A stretch of DNA of 64,000 bases from contig JBDHTX010000004.1 of the NCBI GenBank assembly GCA_039808885.1, forward strand, positions 121,978 to 185,977, written 5' to 3'. This DNA is from Dongia_A sp039808885. Its GTDB lineage: Bacteria; Pseudomonadota; Alphaproteobacteria; Dongiales; Dongiaceae. The first letter of the stretch is position 1; each line of letters begins with the position of its first letter. The notes beneath the pieces were generated by a model. That model was given only the letters and a program-made list of their open reading frames with translations, had not been told where the DNA came from and made no database searches. Both the position numbers and the translations under genes were made by a program. Positions 49,846-59,185 of the stretch are shown piece after piece.

Positions 49846-52800
49846 ATGTCGTTGATGGGAACCCTCCTGCCGCGCCCATTGCGCCAGTTCCTGCGTGACC
49901 GCCTGGCCGCCCGGCGCCATGCCGCAATCCTGCGCCTGATCCGCGCGTCCGGGCTGTTCGACGCGGCCTGGTACCTGGAGACCTATCCCGACGTTGCGGC
50001 CCGTGGCGTCGACCCCGTCCTGCACTATATCCGCCACGGCGCGCGCGAGGGCCGCGACCCCAACAGCCTGTTCAGCTCCAGCTGGTACCTGGCGACCTAT
50101 CGTGAGGTGGCGGAACGCGGCGAGAACCCCCTGGCCGACTACATCCGCAGCGGCGTCGCCCTGGGCCGTGACCCGAGCCCGCTTTTCAGTACGACGTGGT
50201 ATCTCGAGAGCAATCCCGATGTTGCCAAGGCCGGCATCCCGCCGTTGCTGCACTTCCTCCGGCACGGCATGCGCGAGGGCCGCGCACCGACAAGCGGCGG
50301 CGACGCGCAATCCTGGATGCCCCTCGCCGTCAGCGTGGCCTCGCCGCATGGCAAGGACGCGCAGCGCGCCGGCTTCGACGCCGAGCTCGCGGCGCGCTTC
50401 GTCGCCGGCGTCCGCGCCAGCAGCGGTCACGCGCGCCTGCTGGCGGACAAGCCCCTCGTCTCGGTCATCCTGCCGACGCGCAACCGCGCAACCCTGCTGC
50501 CGCGCGCCATCCGCAGCGTGCTGGACCAGACCTACGCGCACTGGGAACTGCTGATCGTCGATGACGGCAGCACCGACCAGACCCCCGCCGTCATTGCGGA
50601 ATACGAGGCCGACCCGCGCGTGCGGCCGCTGCGCGCGACCGGCGCGGGCGTCGCTGCGGCCCGCAACTTGGCCCTGGCGCAGGCCAAAGGCGCCCTGATC
50701 GCCTATCTCGACAGCGACAATGCCTGGCAACCGGAGTTCCTGGAGATCGCTGCCGCCCATCTGCTCGACCGCGATCTCGATCTGGTCTATGCCGCGATCG
50801 AGGCGGATGACGGCTGGCGCCGTCGCTATGTCGGCGCCGAGTTCGATTTCGACGCCCTCGCCAAGCGCAACTACATCGACATCAATGTGGCGCTGCATCG
50901 TCGTGCGCTCTACCAGGCCCGGGGCGGTTGCGACGAGTCGCTGCGCCGGATGTCCGACTGGGACCTCGTCCTGCGCTATTGCCGCGGGTCGCGCGTCGGC
51001 TATGCGCCCTTCATCGGCTGCGTCTACGACGCGCGGCTGACCCAGCCCGACCGCATCACCGTGGCCGAGCCGATGAACTGGCTCTATGTCGTGCTGGCCA
51101 AGCATCTCCTCGACTGGCCGCGTCTCCAGGCCGAAGCCCCGGCGCGCGATCCGCAGCTCGTCTCCATCGTCATCCCGATCTACGGCCAGAAGGCGATGAC
51201 CGAGGATTGCCTGCGTTCGCTCTTCGCCACCGAGGCCGGCTGTCCCTTCGAGGTGGTCCTGGTCGACAACGGCAGCGACGGCGAAACGGCGGCCATGCTC
51301 GATTCCTGGGCCGCCCGCCAGCCGCGGATCAAGCTGGTCCGCAACTGGGAAAACCTGAATTTCGCGCTGGGTTGCAACCTCGGCTTTGCCGCCACGCGCG
51401 GCGCCATCGTCGTCTTCCTCAACAACGACACCCTGGTCACGGCCGATTGGCTGCGGCCCCTGGTGGCGGCGCTGGATGATCCGCAGGTCGGCGCGGTGCA
51501 GCCGAAATTGCTCTATCCCGATGGCAAGGTGCAGAGCTTCGGCACGGTGCTTGGCCCGCAGGGAACCATCCCCTACGAGCTCTATCGCGGCCAGCCTGGC
51601 GACGCGCCGCAGGTGGGCCGGCCCCATGTGCTGCAGATGGTCACCGCCGCCTGCATGGCGATCCGCGCCGGCGATTTCGCCGCCCTCGAGGGCTTCGACC
51701 CGATGTTCATCAATGGCCAGGAGGACAACGACCTCTGCTTGCGCCTGGCGGAGGCCACTGGCCGGCATTGCCTGGTCGAGCCCGCCGCCGTGGTCATCCA
51801 CCGCGAGGGCGCCACGCCCGGTCGCGGCCGCTTCTCCCAGTCCAACCGCCGCATCTTCGCGGCGCGCTGGACCGGCAGGCTCCGCGCCGATGATGCCGCG
51901 ATCTATGCCGCTGACGGCTTCGTGGCCCGCGACTACCACCCGGACGTTCCCGAATGGGCGCCTGCCGGGCTTGCCTCCTTCCGCCCCAGTCTCGTGCCCG
52001 CCCCGGATGCGCAGCCCGGCGCGGTCGGAGCGCCACATCTGCATGCGCCGGACCGCCCGCCCGTCATCGCCATCAGGGTCGCCTGCCCCAATGCGGCGGT
52101 GCGCGCCGAATGGGGCGACTATCACTTCGCCGCCAGCCTGGCGCGCGCCCTCACGGCGCTCGGCTGCAGCGCCCGCATCGACTTCCGGCGCGACTGGGCC
52201 GGCGCCCCCGCCGCCGATTGCGATCTGGTCCTGCGCGGCCTGGAGCGTTTCGGGCCGCAGGATTCGCGGCCGTCAATTCTCTGGGTGATCAGCCATCCAG
52301 ATCTGGTGCGGGACGAAGAGCTGCGCCACTACGGCCACGTCTTCGCGGCGTCTCCGAAACTGACGCGGCAATATGCGGCGGTCATTCCCGGCCGCGTCGA
52401 GACCCTGCTGCAATGCACTGATCCCGGGATCTTCTATCCCCCGGCGGGTGTGCGGCCGGACGGCGAGATCGTCTTCGTCGGCAATTCGCGCAACGTTCAG
52501 CGCCCGGCCGTCACCGCGGCCCTGGCGGCCGGGTACGATGTCGCCGTTTACGGCACGCGCTGGGAGGGCCTGATCGATCCGCGCCATGTCCGGGCGGCGG
52601 GCGTCCCTAATGAGGCGGTCGGCGACCTCTATCGCCACGCCGGACTTGTTCTCAACGACCATTGGCCGGACATGCAGCGGGCCGGCATCCTCTCCAACCG
52701 GGTCTTCGATGCGCTTGCCTGCGCCGCGCCGATCGTCTCGGACGAGATTGCCGATTTGCCGCCGGGTTTCGCCAACCATATCGAGACTTTCGGCCCCGAC

Positions 52801-52959
52801 CGCCCGATCGCCACCGCCATCGCGCGCGCCCTGGATGGCTCCCCCGAACGCCGCGCCGCCCGGAACGCCTTCAGCGAGACGGTGCGCCGGGAACACAGCT
52901 TCGACCGGCGCGCGGAAGTCATTCTCGCCAGGTTCCGCGACCTGCTCCGCGATCGCTAG
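49846..52959 (+). CDS. Multidomain glycosyltransferase (two GT2 domains plus C-terminal GT)
   Basis: A 1037-residue enzyme. Residues 30-150 hold three repeats of the FDAxWYLxxYPDVA...GxxPLxHYxRxG...GRDP type, typical of the N-terminal region of large surface-polysaccharide glycosyltransferases. A GT-A domain starts at about 204 (VSVILPTRNRATLLPRAIRSVLDQTY, DDGSTD) and a second at about 438 (SIVIPIYGQKAMTEDCLRSL, VDNGSDGETAAML, FLNNDTLV). The C-terminal 300 residues resemble a GT-B-like sugar-transferase fold (LFVGNSRNVQRPAVTAAL, SDEIADLPPGF). It probably builds a surface glycan with its neighbours. Confidence 0.88.
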   Translation: MSLMGTLLPRPLRQFLRDRLAARRHAAILRLIRASGLFDAAWYLETYPDVAARGVDPVLHYIRHGAREGRDPNSLFSSSWYLATYREVAERGENPLADYIRSGVALGRDPSPLFSTTWYLESNPDVAKAGIPPLLHFLRHGMREGRAPTSGGDAQSWMPLAVSVASPHGKDAQRAGFDAELAARFVAGVRASSGHARLLADKPLVSVILPTRNRATLLPRAIRSVLDQTYAHWELLIVDDGSTDQTPAVIAEYEADPRVRPLRATGAGVAAARNLALAQAKGALIAYLDSDNAWQPEFLEIAAAHLLDRDLDLVYAAIEADDGWRRRYVGAEFDFDALAKRNYIDINVALHRRALYQARGGCDESLRRMSDWDLVLRYCRGSRVGYAPFIGCVYDARLTQPDRITVAEPMNWLYVVLAKHLLDWPRLQAEAPARDPQLVSIVIPIYGQKAMTEDCLRSLFATEAGCPFEVVLVDNGSDGETAAMLDSWAARQPRIKLVRNWENLNFALGCNLGFAATRGAIVVFLNNDTLVTADWLRPLVAALDDPQVGAVQPKLLYPDGKVQSFGTVLGPQGTIPYELYRGQPGDAPQVGRPHVLQMVTAACMAIRAGDFAALEGFDPMFINGQEDNDLCLRLAEATGRHCLVEPAAVVIHREGATPGRGRFSQSNRRIFAARWTGRLRADDAAIYAADGFVARDYHPDVPEWAPAGLASFRPSLVPAPDAQPGAVGAPHLHAPDRPPVIAIRVACPNAAVRAEWGDYHFAASLARALTALGCSARIDFRRDWAGAPAADCDLVLRGLERFGPQDSRPSILWVISHPDLVRDEELRHYGHVFAASPKLTRQYAAVIPGRVETLLQCTDPGIFYPPAGVRPDGEIVFVGNSRNVQRPAVTAALAAGYDVAVYGTRWEGLIDPRHVRAAGVPNEAVGDLYRHAGLVLNDHWPDMQRAGILSNRVFDALACAAPIVSDEIADLPPGFANHIETFGPDRPIATAIARALDGSPERRAARNAFSETVRREHSFDRRAEVILARFRDLLRDR

Positions 52960-52962
52960 CCG

Positions 52963-55900
52963 CTACGCCTCCGTGTCGGCGAAAGCCTGGGCCAGCACGT
53001 CCAGCAGCAGATCGGCATGGGCGCGAGTGAAGATCAACCCCGGCCGCATCTTGATGACGTTGTCGTACGGCCCATCGGTCCCCATCAGCACGCCGAGATC
53101 GCGACAGCGCTCCACCACCCGGCCGGCGCGCTCCGTCGCCGGCTCCTTGCTCCGGCGGTCCTTGACCAAGTCGAGCCCCAGCATCAGCCCCAGGCCGCGC
53201 ACGTCGCCGATGACCTCGTGGCGGTCCATCAGCTTCCGCATGCCCGAAAGCAGATAGGCGCCGATCTCCGTCGCATTGCGCAGCAGCCCATCGCGCTGGA
53301 TGATCTCCAACACCTTGAGACCGACGGCGCAGGACACCGGGTTGCCGCCGAAGGTGTTGAAATACTCCATGCCATTGGCGAAGGCGTCGGCGATCTCTTC
53401 CGTCGTCACCAGGGCCGCCATCGGATGCCCGTTGCCGATCGGCTTGCCCATGGTGATGATGTCCGGCACCACGCCTTGGGTCTCGAAGGCCCAGAGATGC
53501 GAGCCCACGCGACCGAAGCCGATCTGCACCTCGTCGGCGATGACGATGGCGCCCCCGCCACGCGCCGCATCATGCGCGGCCTTGAGATACCCGTCGGGCA
53601 GCACGATCTGCCCGGCCGAGCTCGGCAGCGATTCGGCGATGAAGGCCGCCGGCTTGCGGCCCGCTTGCGCCAGCGTGGCGACAACATCTGCCACCGGTGC
53701 CGCATAGCGCCGTCCGATCTCGCCCTGCGGCCAGTCCGAAGGCGCGCGATAGGAATCCGGCAAGGGCACTTCCCAGGTCGTCTCCGGCCGCCCCTTGCCG
53801 CCCTTGCGCTTGTATTTGTACGGGCTGACCTCGATCAGGGCCTGGGTGTGCCCGTGATAGGCCCAGTCGAGCGTGATCACGTCCCTGGCGCCGGTCACGG
53901 TGCGCGCCATGCGCAGCGCCAGGTCGTTGGCCTCGCTGCCCGTGCAGGTGAAGGCCGCGACCTTCAGCTTCGCCGGCAGCGTCGCGGTCAAGGCCTCGGC
54001 ATAGGCGATGATGTTGTCGTGCAGGTAGCGCGTGTTGGTGTTCAGCCTGCGCGCCTGGCGCGCCATTGCCTCGACGATCTCGGGATTGGCGTGACCCAGC
54101 TGCGCCACGTTGTTGTAGCAGTCGAGATAGGTGCGACCGGTATCGTCGATCAGCCACACCCCTTCGCCGCGCACGATCTTCAGCGGCTGGCGATAGGAGA
54201 TGCTGAGATTGCGGATCAGCTTGGCCTTGCGCGTGCGCAGCAGATCGTCCTTGCCGCGCCCGCTCCGCGCCAGCGCCTCGGGCGGCAGGCCGGCGAAGCT
54301 GGCCGGGTTGGGGAACAGCTCCGCCCAGATGTCCCGATAGATCGCCTCCCCGGCGCCGATCACATCTGCCGCGCGCGGCGAATCATAGGTCACCAGCTGG
54401 ATATGCACATGCGGCTGCCAGTTGCCGTTCTCCGCCGGAGCACCCATGCGGCCGATGGCCGCGCCGGCCCGCAGCCGCTCGCCGCGCCGGCGCTCCGTCA
54501 CCGTCTGCGCCGCCAGATGCCCCCACAGGCTGTGGAACACCACGCCCGGCTCCGGCTCGTGCCGCAGCAGCACCGCATGGCCGTAATCGAGCGGCAGATC
54601 GGTGGCGAAAAGGTCGACCACCTCGCCGTCCAGCGGCGTCCGCACGATCGTGCCCGCCGGGGCGAACAGATCGAGACCCAGATGCAGCGACCGTCGCTGC
54701 CCCGGCATGAAGACGCTCTCGAAGGCTTCGGAGGAATAGACCGGCCGGTCCTCGCGCCATGGCCCGATGCCGAGGTCGACGCCGTCCTTCGCCGCGATCT
54801 CCCGCCACAGCGCCTCCGCCTGCTCCGGCTGGCGCGCGGCCGAGACCTTCGCGATCGGATGCGTCGGGTCGCCGAACGGCACGATGGCCTTGCGCAGCCG
54901 CGCCGGCGCCTGGTCCAGCACCGGGGCCAGCGCAGCGCGATGCCCTTCGATCCAGGCCACCGCGCGCCGCGCCCCCGGCGCCGCCTCGAAGCCGCAGGCA
55001 TGGCGCAGGAGCCCCGTCGCCAGCGCCGGGTCCATCCGCCTGAGCCGCGCCAGCGCCGCCCAGGCCGGCGCCTCGCTGATATTGAGATAGGCGTTGTCCT
55101 TGACCCGCTCGCGGCGCGAGGCGGAGAGCGTGACGCTGGTCACCAGCCGCATGGCCATCAGGTCGAACAGCAGGTCAAGCTCGTCCGATTGCAGCGGGAA
55201 TTCCCGGTGATAGCCGGCGGCGATGCGCCCGGCCACGTCCAGCGGCGCATCCTGGTCGAGGATCGCATAGGCCGAGGCCACCGCCAGCTCGCCGATCACC
55301 GCGCTGTGGATCGCATCGCCGAAATCGATCAGCCCGGTGATGCGCCGGCCCACCTCGCCATCGACCAGCAGGTTGTTGTCGTTGGCATCGCCGTGGATCA
55401 CCTGGGCCCGCAGCCGCGCCAAGCGCGCGGCGACGCCGTTCTCGAAGCGGCCCAGGAAGTGCTCGAGGATGCGGCGCTGATCCGCGTCGTCGACGAAATC
55501 CAGCCGCTGGCGCGAAGTGCCGGCCTGCTTGATGTCCCAGTCGAACACCCGGTGTCCGCCCGCATGGCCGAAGCCCTGCAGCGCGCGGTCCAGCCGGCCC
55601 AGCGTCGCGCCCAGGCTGTCGAACAATTCCGGCGTCTTCTGCGCGCTGGAATAGAGCCGGCCGGGGAGCCAACTCACCACGCGCACATAGTGACGCGCGC
55701 CGTCGCGCCCCTGGGCCTCGCCCAGGTCCCGCCGGCCGCCGCTGCCGCCGCCCAGGTCACCCTGGGTGGGACGAAGGTGCGGCAGCGGCAGATCCGCGTC
55801 CACCCCCTGGACATGGCGCAACAGTGCCGCCTGGAAATCCAGCGCCTCGAAGCTCTCCGCCGCATTGGCGATCTTCAGCACCCAGGAGGTGCCGTCGGCC

Positions 55901-56034
55901 TCCGTCAGGCGGAAATTCTGGTCCCGCTCGCTGTTGAGGGGCGACAACGCGCCCTCCAGGCCATAGAGCCGGCGGCCGATCGCTGCGGCCTCCTCGGCTG
56001 AGAAGCTGGGCGGTGGGGTGGTGAGAACCGACAT
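52963..56034 (-). CDS. APH kinase - M23 peptidase-like - class III aminotransferase fusion
   Basis: A 1023-residue fusion. Residues 1-330 are a choline/aminoglycoside-kinase (APH) fold: EDxNFRL start, HGDANDNNLLV catalytic loop and LIDFGDA. Residues about 420-590 carry an M23/LytM-like domain (FESVFMPGQRRSLHLGLDLFAPAGT, VVFHSLWGH, HVHIQL). Residues about 610-1020 are a class III PLP enzyme (YLDCYNNVAQLGHANPEIVEA, FTCTGSEANDLALRMARTVTG, IADEVQIGFGRVG, TMGKPIGNGHPMAALV). Kinase plus PLP phospho-lyase pairs degrade hydroxylysine and phosphoethanolamine in animals, so this may be a phospho-lyase pathway enzyme. The start at 56034 is chosen because the longer frame is not credible. Confidence 0.85.
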   Translation of the reverse strand: MSVLTTPPPSFSAEEAAAIGRRLYGLEGALSPLNSERDQNFRLTEADGTSWVLKIANAAESFEALDFQAALLRHVQGVDADLPLPHLRPTQGDLGGGSGGRRDLGEAQGRDGARHYVRVVSWLPGRLYSSAQKTPELFDSLGATLGRLDRALQGFGHAGGHRVFDWDIKQAGTSRQRLDFVDDADQRRILEHFLGRFENGVAARLARLRAQVIHGDANDNNLLVDGEVGRRITGLIDFGDAIHSAVIGELAVASAYAILDQDAPLDVAGRIAAGYHREFPLQSDELDLLFDLMAMRLVTSVTLSASRRERVKDNAYLNISEAPAWAALARLRRMDPALATGLLRHACGFEAAPGARRAVAWIEGHRAALAPVLDQAPARLRKAIVPFGDPTHPIAKVSAARQPEQAEALWREIAAKDGVDLGIGPWREDRPVYSSEAFESVFMPGQRRSLHLGLDLFAPAGTIVRTPLDGEVVDLFATDLPLDYGHAVLLRHEPEPGVVFHSLWGHLAAQTVTERRRGERLRAGAAIGRMGAPAENGNWQPHVHIQLVTYDSPRAADVIGAGEAIYRDIWAELFPNPASFAGLPPEALARSGRGKDDLLRTRKAKLIRNLSISYRQPLKIVRGEGVWLIDDTGRTYLDCYNNVAQLGHANPEIVEAMARQARRLNTNTRYLHDNIIAYAEALTATLPAKLKVAAFTCTGSEANDLALRMARTVTGARDVITLDWAYHGHTQALIEVSPYKYKRKGGKGRPETTWEVPLPDSYRAPSDWPQGEIGRRYAAPVADVVATLAQAGRKPAAFIAESLPSSAGQIVLPDGYLKAAHDAARGGGAIVIADEVQIGFGRVGSHLWAFETQGVVPDIITMGKPIGNGHPMAALVTTEEIADAFANGMEYFNTFGGNPVSCAVGLKVLEIIQRDGLLRNATEIGAYLLSGMRKLMDRHEVIGDVRGLGLMLGLDLVKDRRSKEPATERAGRVVERCRDLGVLMGTDGPYDNVIKMRPGLIFTRAHADLLLDVLAQAFADTEA

Positions 56035-56186
56035 CTTGGCTGCCCTTCGCCCGCCGACCCTATCCGTGCCGGTGGGCCTATTAACCCATTGACCGAGCGC
56101 CCAATCTGCTGAGGATGTGGGCCCGAATGCAACCGCCCTTTTGGGCGTTTTGCCGCCATTTTGCCAGGCCAAGTTTCCCGCCGCCC

Positions 56187-56609
56187 ATGCGCCCCCTCGA
56201 CGACAAGGACCTGAAACTCCTCGATCTGCTGCGGGCGGACGCGCGGCTGTCCCAGAAGGCGCTCGCGGCCCAGGTCGGCATCGCCCGCTCCTCGCTGCGC
56301 GAACGCATGGCGCGGCTCGAGGCCGAGGGCGTCATCCGCGGCTACCGCGCGGACATCGCGGCACCCGCGCCGGGCGTTTCCGCCTATCTCTTCGTCCGCC
56401 TGAAGCGCACTCCGGCCCTGGACCTCATCGATTTCCTCCGCAGCGTGCCGGAGGTGCGCGGCTGCGCGTCGCTCACCGGCGACATCGACCTGCTGCTGGA
56501 GATCGCCGCAGACAGCACCGAGCGCGTCAACGCGGTGCGCGACCGGGTCGCCGCGCATGCGGCGGTCGCCGACGTCACCACCTCCATCGTCCTCAACCGC
56601 AACATCTGA
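56187..56609 (+). CDS. Lrp/AsnC-family transcriptional regulator
   Basis: A 140-residue Lrp/AsnC regulator: N-terminal HTH (LDDKDLKLLDLLRADARLSQKALAAQVGIARSSLRERMARLEAEGVIRGYRA) and the C-terminal RAM domain (YLFVRLKRTPALDLIDFL, GCASLTGDIDLLLEIAADST). It is divergent from the kinase-M23-aminotransferase fusion gene, the usual arrangement for a local regulator, so it probably controls that gene in response to an amino acid or amine. Start at ATG 56187. Confidence 0.9.
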   Translation: MRPLDDKDLKLLDLLRADARLSQKALAAQVGIARSSLRERMARLEAEGVIRGYRADIAAPAPGVSAYLFVRLKRTPALDLIDFLRSVPEVRGCASLTGDIDLLLEIAADSTERVNAVRDRVAAHAAVADVTTSIVLNRNI

Positions 56610-56725
56610 CATCCGGCTGCTTCCCGCGACTCGGGGCCCCGCGTTGCCGCGGCGCATTTCGCCGGTTACAGTGGCGTGACAACCGCCCCGCAGAGGGCCG
56701 CGCGGCGCGGTGGGGGAGATGTGCG

Positions 56726-58075
56726 ATGATTCTGCCGCCCAACCATCTGGCGCTGAACGGCGCCATGCGCCCACCGGTCATGGCGATCGGCGATTCCATG
56801 TTCAACGGCGTCCGCTCGCTCACCATTCGCGACGATCTCGCCGCCGTCTCGCCGGTCCAGCAATTCGTCGAGGCCGTCGGCCTGCCCTTCCGGCGTCCGG
56901 TCTATCCGCGCGCGGTCCTGTTCGACCTCGAGGACATGGCGCGCCAGGGCATCGTTTCGCTCTTCACCCTGCAATCGGCGATGCTGAAGAACGCCAAGGC
57001 CTGGCTCGGCGCCAAGCCGAAGGCGAAGCCGATCTTCTTCGACAACATCGCCTGCGCCGGCGCCGACTGGTCGGACCTGTTCGACCGCCGCGGCGGTGAC
57101 GCGCGGGCCGAAGCCCTGGCCAGCCTCGACCAGCTGCAGGCGGCGGATAATCTCGACCTCGGCGCCGCGGCCCGGCTGTGGTTCAGCCTGAACGACGCCT
57201 TCCTGCTCGACCCCAGCGCCGGCTCCGCCTATGCCGAGACCGCGCAGCTCTCGCAGCTCGAGCAGGTCGCCTCGCGCCTGCCGGAGCGCCTGCTGATCAA
57301 TATCGGCGCCAATGAGGGCCTGTTCCGCTTCGGCATGCTCGGCGCCTACGATTCCAAGGATCTCGACTTCGCCACCTGCCCCGGCGCGCAGGAGATCGTG
57401 CGCCAGGCCCGGCGGCTCGGCCAGTTTCTCGCCGCGCACCTCAGGAACGATCTCAAGTTCGTCTACTTCAACACGCTGATCCGGCCGCGCGCGGTGCCGA
57501 ACCTAGCGCCCTACCAGGACGCGGATTTTCTCGACAACGCCAAGCGCAAGGCGCTGAACGGCAAATACTACAGCGAGTATTCGACCAAGGTGGCGCTGCG
57601 CGCGCCGGTGACGCCCCAGGCGATGAAGGCCTATGACCAGGTGATCAAGACCGCCAATGACGAGGCGGTGAAGGCGATCCGGGCCGAGCTTTCCGGCACG
57701 CCGATCGCCTTGGTGCCGGTCGATCTCTTTGCCGGGATCGAGGCCTACGATTCCAAGCATTACGGCGATGCGCGCGCGGTGGAGATCCGCAAAGGCGGCA
57801 AGCTGGTGAAGCGCATCACCAACCTGCCCTTCGCCTCGTCGCCGCTGAAATTCCAGGGCGGCATCGCCGGCCTCGACAACATGCACCCCTCGGCCATCGG
57901 CTATGCGGCGATCGCCAACGAGATGGTCAAGGCCTACAACGCCGCCGAGGGCCAGGCGGCCAAGATCATCGACCTGCCCAAGGCCTACCAGAAGGACAGC
58001 CTGCTGAAATCGCCGCCGAAGAAATGGGAAGCGCTGAACAGCCTGATCTCGACCCTGGTGCCGTTCTTTATGTAG
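56726..58075 (+). CDS. SGNH/GDSL-like hydrolase family protein
   Basis: A 449-residue protein. The N-terminal VMAIGDSMFNGVRSLTI matches block I (GDS) of SGNH hydrolases, ANEGLFRFGM is near a block V-like region, and the DNMHPSAIGYAAIANEMVKAY end carries the DxxH pair, so an esterase/hydrolase function is plausible. There is no signal peptide. GGGGGAG lies 7 bp before the ATG at 56726. The substrate is unknown; neighbours are a Lrp regulator and CorA. Confidence 0.75.
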   Translation: MILPPNHLALNGAMRPPVMAIGDSMFNGVRSLTIRDDLAAVSPVQQFVEAVGLPFRRPVYPRAVLFDLEDMARQGIVSLFTLQSAMLKNAKAWLGAKPKAKPIFFDNIACAGADWSDLFDRRGGDARAEALASLDQLQAADNLDLGAAARLWFSLNDAFLLDPSAGSAYAETAQLSQLEQVASRLPERLLINIGANEGLFRFGMLGAYDSKDLDFATCPGAQEIVRQARRLGQFLAAHLRNDLKFVYFNTLIRPRAVPNLAPYQDADFLDNAKRKALNGKYYSEYSTKVALRAPVTPQAMKAYDQVIKTANDEAVKAIRAELSGTPIALVPVDLFAGIEAYDSKHYGDARAVEIRKGGKLVKRITNLPFASSPLKFQGGIAGLDNMHPSAIGYAAIANEMVKAYNAAEGQAAKIIDLPKAYQKDSLLKSPPKKWEALNSLISTLVPFFM

Positions 58076-58084
58076 CGCGGAAGC

Positions 58085-59056
58085 CTACAGCCAGCCGGAT
58101 TTCCGGAACTGCCAATACAGCAGGCCGCAGATCACAAAGATCACGCCGAGGACGGTGAAATAGCCGTATTGCCAGTTCAGTTCCGGCATGTTCTGGAAGT
58201 TCATGCCATAGATGCCGGCAATGGCCGTCGGCACCGCCAGCATGGCGGCCCAGGCCGCCAGCTTGCGCATCACCTCGTTCTGCCGGGTGCTCGACAGCAG
58301 CATCTTGGTTTCCACCACCGTCTTGACGCCTTCGCGCAGCTGCTCGATGCGGTCCAGCAGCGTGACGGTGTGGTCGTAGATGTCGCGGAAATAGGGGTGC
58401 GAATGCGGGTCGATGACCGGCACGTCGAAGCGCATCAGACGCTGGCAGATGTCGGGCAGCGGCGCCACCGCGTGGCGCAATTCGGTCAGCTCGCGCCGCA
58501 GGGTCGAGATCTCCGCCAGCTCGTCGCGGTCCTCGACCGGAGAGAACAGCGATTCCTCCAGCTCCTCGATGCGCTCTTCCAGCTCGTCGATGGCGGGGAA
58601 ATAGTTGTCGACGATGAAATCCATCAGCGCATAGAGGATGAAATCCTCGCCCTGGCGCAGCATGTTGGGCGAGTTCTCGCAGCGCGCGCGCACGGCGGCA
58701 TAGGAGCGCGAAGCGCCGTGGCGCACGGTAATGACGTAGCCGCGGCCGACGAACATGCAGGTCTCGCCCATGGCGAAGTCGTTGCCGACGCGCTGGAAGG
58801 TCTTCATGGCGACGAACAGGGTCTCGCCGTAGATCTCGATCTTCGGCCTTTGGTGCGCCTTGTAGGCGTCCTCGACCGCGAGCTCGTGGAGCTTGAACTC
58901 CTTTTGCAACTCGGCCAGCATTTCCTGGCTCGGCTCATGCAGGCCGATCCAGATGACCCGGCCCGGCATGACTTGCATTTCGTCCGGATTGTTGATGTCC
59001 AGGTCCCGGATCTTGTGGCCGCCTTCGTAGACGGCGCAGTTGATGACTGATCCCAT
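58085..59056 (-). CDS. corA: CorA-family magnesium/cobalt transporter
   Basis: A 323-residue CorA channel: long N-terminal cytoplasmic domain, coiled helices (LLDRIEQLREGVKTVVETKM), then two C-terminal membrane helices (MLAVPTAIAGIYGMNFQNM with the signature GMN, and YFTVLGVIFVICGLLYWQF). Length and GMN motif are canonical. ATG 59056 is used because the upstream extension (MSRARGCIKAQGE...) is unlike CorA. Confidence 0.94.
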   Translation of the reverse strand: MGSVINCAVYEGGHKIRDLDINNPDEMQVMPGRVIWIGLHEPSQEMLAELQKEFKLHELAVEDAYKAHQRPKIEIYGETLFVAMKTFQRVGNDFAMGETCMFVGRGYVITVRHGASRSYAAVRARCENSPNMLRQGEDFILYALMDFIVDNYFPAIDELEERIEELEESLFSPVEDRDELAEISTLRRELTELRHAVAPLPDICQRLMRFDVPVIDPHSHPYFRDIYDHTVTLLDRIEQLREGVKTVVETKMLLSSTRQNEVMRKLAAWAAMLAVPTAIAGIYGMNFQNMPELNWQYGYFTVLGVIFVICGLLYWQFRKSGWL

Positions 59057-59185
59057 GCCTGTGCTTCCCACCAGGGTCCGGCCCGAGACCCGGCCGAGAA
59101 CCCGACCGCCGGGCATTTCCGGCGCGATCGCCTCGCCTTGAGCCTTAATGCAACCCCGCGCCCGAGACAAGCCGCCTGGACGACG

